Source of the DNA: M3007 sp040080915
GTDB lineage: Bacteria > Bacteroidota > Bacteroidia > Chitinophagales > Saprospiraceae
Direction: 5' to 3'
Assembly (NCBI GenBank): GCA_040080915.1
Contig: JBEBHD010000246.1
Span: forward strand, 1-8,069
Length of the DNA stretch: 8,069 bases
This document shows, one piece after another, positions 6,245 to 8,069 of the stretch. Within the stretch, counting starts at the first letter, position 1. Each line of letters starts with the position of its first letter. Below the pieces are notes generated by a model, which was not told where the DNA came from, made no database searches, and saw only the letters and a program-made list of their open reading frames with translations. Position numbers and translations under genes: made by a program.

Positions 6245-6279
6245 TTTGGTCGAAAGTGCAGGCAAATGTGGTACTTTTG
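6245..6279 (+). promoter_or_regulatory. Bacteroidota-type promoter of the nuo operon
   Basis: TACTTTTG (6272-6279) matches the -7 consensus TAnnTTTG exactly, and TTTG (6245-6248) matches the -33 element, with a 23-base spacer as in the promoter at 390-424. Transcription should start near 6286, leaving a leader of about 90 bases before nuoA at 6377. The 321-base gap between folD and nuoA otherwise holds the weak folD promoter, a T9 tract and no credible reading frame. Positions 6311-6323 in the leader repeat the 13 bases TTTTTCTTTACTG found at 316-328. Confidence 0.6.
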
Positions 6280-6376
6280 CAGCGCCCCCAAGCCACCTGT
6301 AGTTAACACCTTTTTCTTTACTGCCCGAGGTAAAAACCGTTGTAGGACCCATACATAACCGCCTAAAAATTACACT

Positions 6377-6776
<400 letters not shown>

Positions 6777-6780
6777 TTAA

Positions 6781-6812
6781 CGCTGCGCTTGGTGAAAACA
6801 CCAAGCGCGGCG
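6781..6812 (+). other. Strong 14-bp hairpin between nuoA and nuoB
   Basis: CGCTGCGCTTGGTG (6781-6794) pairs with CACCAAGCGCGGCG (6799-6812) around an AAAA loop. All pairs are Watson-Crick except one T-G. The stem is long and G-C rich. No U tract follows (the next bases are CGAAAATG), so it is not a canonical intrinsic terminator. In a nuo transcript it could protect the nuoA 3' end, mark a processing site or partly attenuate transcription; these roles are inference. Confidence 0.7.
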
Positions 6813-6855
6813 CGAAAATGAGCGGGTGAGAGAGTGAGCAGTGGTGGAAACCAAG

Positions 6856-6867
6856 CAACCAGAAACC
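6856..6867 (+). repeat. Core copy of the dispersed CAACCAGAAACC repeat
   Basis: CAACCAGAAACC matches 2363-2374 exactly and the reverse complement of 7508-7519. It lies in the nuoA-nuoB gap, 3' of the strong hairpin. The rest of this gap up to nuoB is AT-rich, with one 5-bp hairpin (TCCGC 6931-6935 with GCGGA 6941-6945) and no good promoter match. Confidence 0.45.
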
Positions 6868-6966
6868 TTTTATCCAGAAACTAAAAAAAACACAAAAACT
6901 TGATAACCATTTTAGTTGTGACCGCTTTGATCCGCTTGATGCGGACGTTGAGAAAAAGAAACTGAT

Positions 6967-7503
6967 ATGACCAAGATTGCAGAAATGCCGGAAGGAATCG
7001 CCGGGGAAGGTTTTTTTGCCACCTCATTGTCAAAAGCTGTGGGCATCGCACGGGCCAATTCGATATGGCCGTTGCCGTTTGCCACATCGTGCTGCGGCAT
7101 TGAGTTTATGGCCACGATGGGCACCAACTACGACCTGTCGCGCTTTGGCATGGAACGGCTGTCGTTTTCGCCACGCCAGTCCGACCTGCTCATGGTGATG
7201 GGCACCATTGCCAAAAAAATGGGGCCGGTGCTCAAGCAGGTTTACACCCAGATGGCTGAGCCAAAATGGGTGATCGCCGTGGGTGCCTGCGCCAGTTCGG
7301 GCGGTATTTTCGATACCTACTCCGTGCTGCAGGGCATAGACAAAGTCATCCCTGTGGATGTGTATGTGCCCGGCTGCCCTCCCCGCCCCGAACAGATCAT
7401 TGACGGGATCATGAAAATCCAGGAATTAGTGAAAAACGAACCGCTGCGCCGCCGATTTTCGCCGGAATACCAGCACCTTTTGGAAAAATATCAAATCGCT
7501 TGA
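6967..7503 (+). CDS. nuoB: NuoB, complex I subunit carrying cluster N2
   Basis: NuoB (PSST/NDUFS7) is the peripheral-arm subunit that holds iron-sulfur cluster N2, the last electron carrier before quinone. The 178-residue protein has all four expected cluster ligands: the tandem cysteines of TSCCGIEF (Cys42, Cys43), Cys108 in VGACASSGG and Cys137 in VPGCPPRPEQ. The loop RFGMERLSFSPRQSD (59-73) is also characteristic. The ATG gives a normal N-terminus with the family segment ANSIWPLPFATS leading to the cysteine pair. Length is typical. It sits 227 bases after nuoA, which is unusually far, and 87 bases before nuoC. No separate promoter is evident, so co-transcription from upstream of nuoA is most likely. 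Confidence 0.98.
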   Translation: MTKIAEMPEGIAGEGFFATSLSKAVGIARANSIWPLPFATSCCGIEFMATMGTNYDLSRFGMERLSFSPRQSDLLMVMGTIAKKMGPVLKQVYTQMAEPKWVIAVGACASSGGIFDTYSVLQGIDKVIPVDVYVPGCPPRPEQIIDGIMKIQELVKNEPLRRRFSPEYQHLLEKYQIA

Positions 7504-7506
7504 AAA

Positions 7507-7582
7507 GGGTTTCTGGTTGGAGGGTTGGAGGGTTTCTGGTTTGCACCAACCCTCCAACCCTCCAACCCTCCAACCTTCCAAC
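7507..7582. repeat. 8-bp repeat array forming a 20-bp hairpin, nuoB-nuoC gap
   Basis: Two TTGGAGGG units (7517-7532) on the left face three CCAACCCT units (7546-7569), a variant CCAACCTT (7570-7577) and a partial CCAAC on the right. Bases 7515-7534 pair perfectly with 7548-7567, giving a 20-bp stem and a 13-base loop, and slipped pairings by 8 bp are also possible. GGGTTTCTGGTT occurs twice as a direct repeat (7507-7518 and 7530-7541). The array fills nearly all of the 87-base gap. The G-rich strand (GG and GGG runs) might form a two-layer quadruplex instead. Effects on nuoC expression are inferred only. Confidence 0.85.
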
Positions 7583-7590
7583 TCATTAGA

Positions 7591-8069
7591 ATGACGAACG
7601 AGATCGTACACGCCCGCATTGAGCAGCAGCACCCCGGCCTGATCGTCCGGCAGGAAACAGCTTATGATGGCATGCTGTCCGTAGAAACAACACGGGAGCA
7701 TGTGTTGGATTTGCTGAATTTTTTGCGCGACGACGAGGAGTTGCAGTTCCATTTTTTGACCACCCTGTTCGGCGTTCATTTCCCCGACGAGGCGGGCCGC
7801 GAACTGTGTGTGGTGTACCAACTACACAACTGGCGCTCAAATATGCGCATGCGGGTAAAGGTGTTTTTCCCCGTCAGCGACCCGTACCTGCCTACGGCCA
7901 CCACCCTTTGGCCCGCTGCCAACTGGATGGAACGAGAAACCTACGATTTCTACGGCGTACACTTCACCGGCCATCCCAACCTGACCCGCATCCTGAACGT
8001 GGACGATATGGAGGTGTTCCCGCTCCGCAAGGAGTACCGATTAGAAGACGCCACGCGAACGGACAAGGA
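7591..8069 (+). CDS. nuoC: NuoC, complex I 30-kDa subunit (partial)
   Basis: NuoC (NDUFS3-like) is a structural subunit of the peripheral arm of complex I, next to NuoB and NuoD. The 159 codons present run from ATG 7591 off the right edge, so the 3' end is missing. The family signature is clear at 112-147: WMERETYDFYGVHF, then GHPNLTRIL and FPLRKEY. Upstream, FLTTLFGVHFPD (55-66) and the ELCVVYQL strand fit the usual N-terminal fold. Many NuoC proteins are about 160-200 residues, so little may be missing, but a NuoC-NuoD fusion as in E. coli cannot be excluded from this window. The start follows the repeat hairpin by only a few bases. Confidence 0.95.
   Translation, partial: MTNEIVHARIEQQHPGLIVRQETAYDGMLSVETTREHVLDLLNFLRDDEELQFHFLTTLFGVHFPDEAGRELCVVYQLHNWRSNMRMRVKVFFPVSDPYLPTATTLWPAANWMERETYDFYGVHFTGHPNLTRILNVDDMEVFPLRKEYRLEDATRTDK

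Noticed and set aside
7507..7582. CRISPR array
   Set aside because: The 8-bp units are contiguous or inverted with no unique spacers, so this is a simple repeat hairpin.

Overview
The window reads as chromosomal DNA of a member of the Bacteroidota, probably a Saprospiraceae-like lineage. Reasons: two good matches to the Bacteroidota promoter (TTTG or TTG upstream, TAnnTTTG at -7), start codons without convincing Shine-Dalgarno sequences, the short Bacteroidota form of AMP nucleosidase, and codons ending mostly in G or C between AT-richer, repeat-filled gaps. The placement below phylum is inference from general resemblance, not a computed phylogeny.

Layout. Bases 1-253 hold a minus-strand terminator-like hairpin, two more small hairpins and a possible 35-residue protein (146-253) whose start lies just after a 9-bp stem. 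A promoter at 390-424 precedes a 514-residue all-helical protein of unknown function (473-2017). The 375-base gap after it is almost filled with inverted repeats, including an intact-looking 160-bp MITE with 20-bp perfect ends and a TTA target duplication. Next come a complete fused (permease plus ATPase) ABC exporter (2393-4168) and AMP nucleosidase (4320-5171). AMP nucleosidase converges with folD on the minus strand (5174-6055), leaving only 2 bp between stop codons. folD and the respiratory complex I genes diverge from a 321-bp region carrying the nuo promoter. The window ends with nuoA, nuoB and the first 159 codons of nuoC.

How the genes work together. nuoA-nuoB-nuoC open a NADH:quinone oxidoreductase operon that must continue beyond the right edge. 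folD makes one-carbon folates and NADPH, AMP nucleosidase controls the AMP pool, and the ABC exporter moves an unknown substrate. These are housekeeping genes and I see no shared pathway among them.

I found no defence system, prophage, CRISPR array, tRNA or rRNA. The unusual content is between the genes: a MITE, a 15-bp palindrome, a CTCTGCG-type repeat, a 7-bp tandem repeat starting at the nuoA stop codon, an 8-bp repeat forming a 20-bp hairpin between nuoB and nuoC, and a CAACCAGAAACC motif in three gaps. The nuoA-nuoB and nuoB-nuoC junctions, normally tight, are spread apart by these structures.
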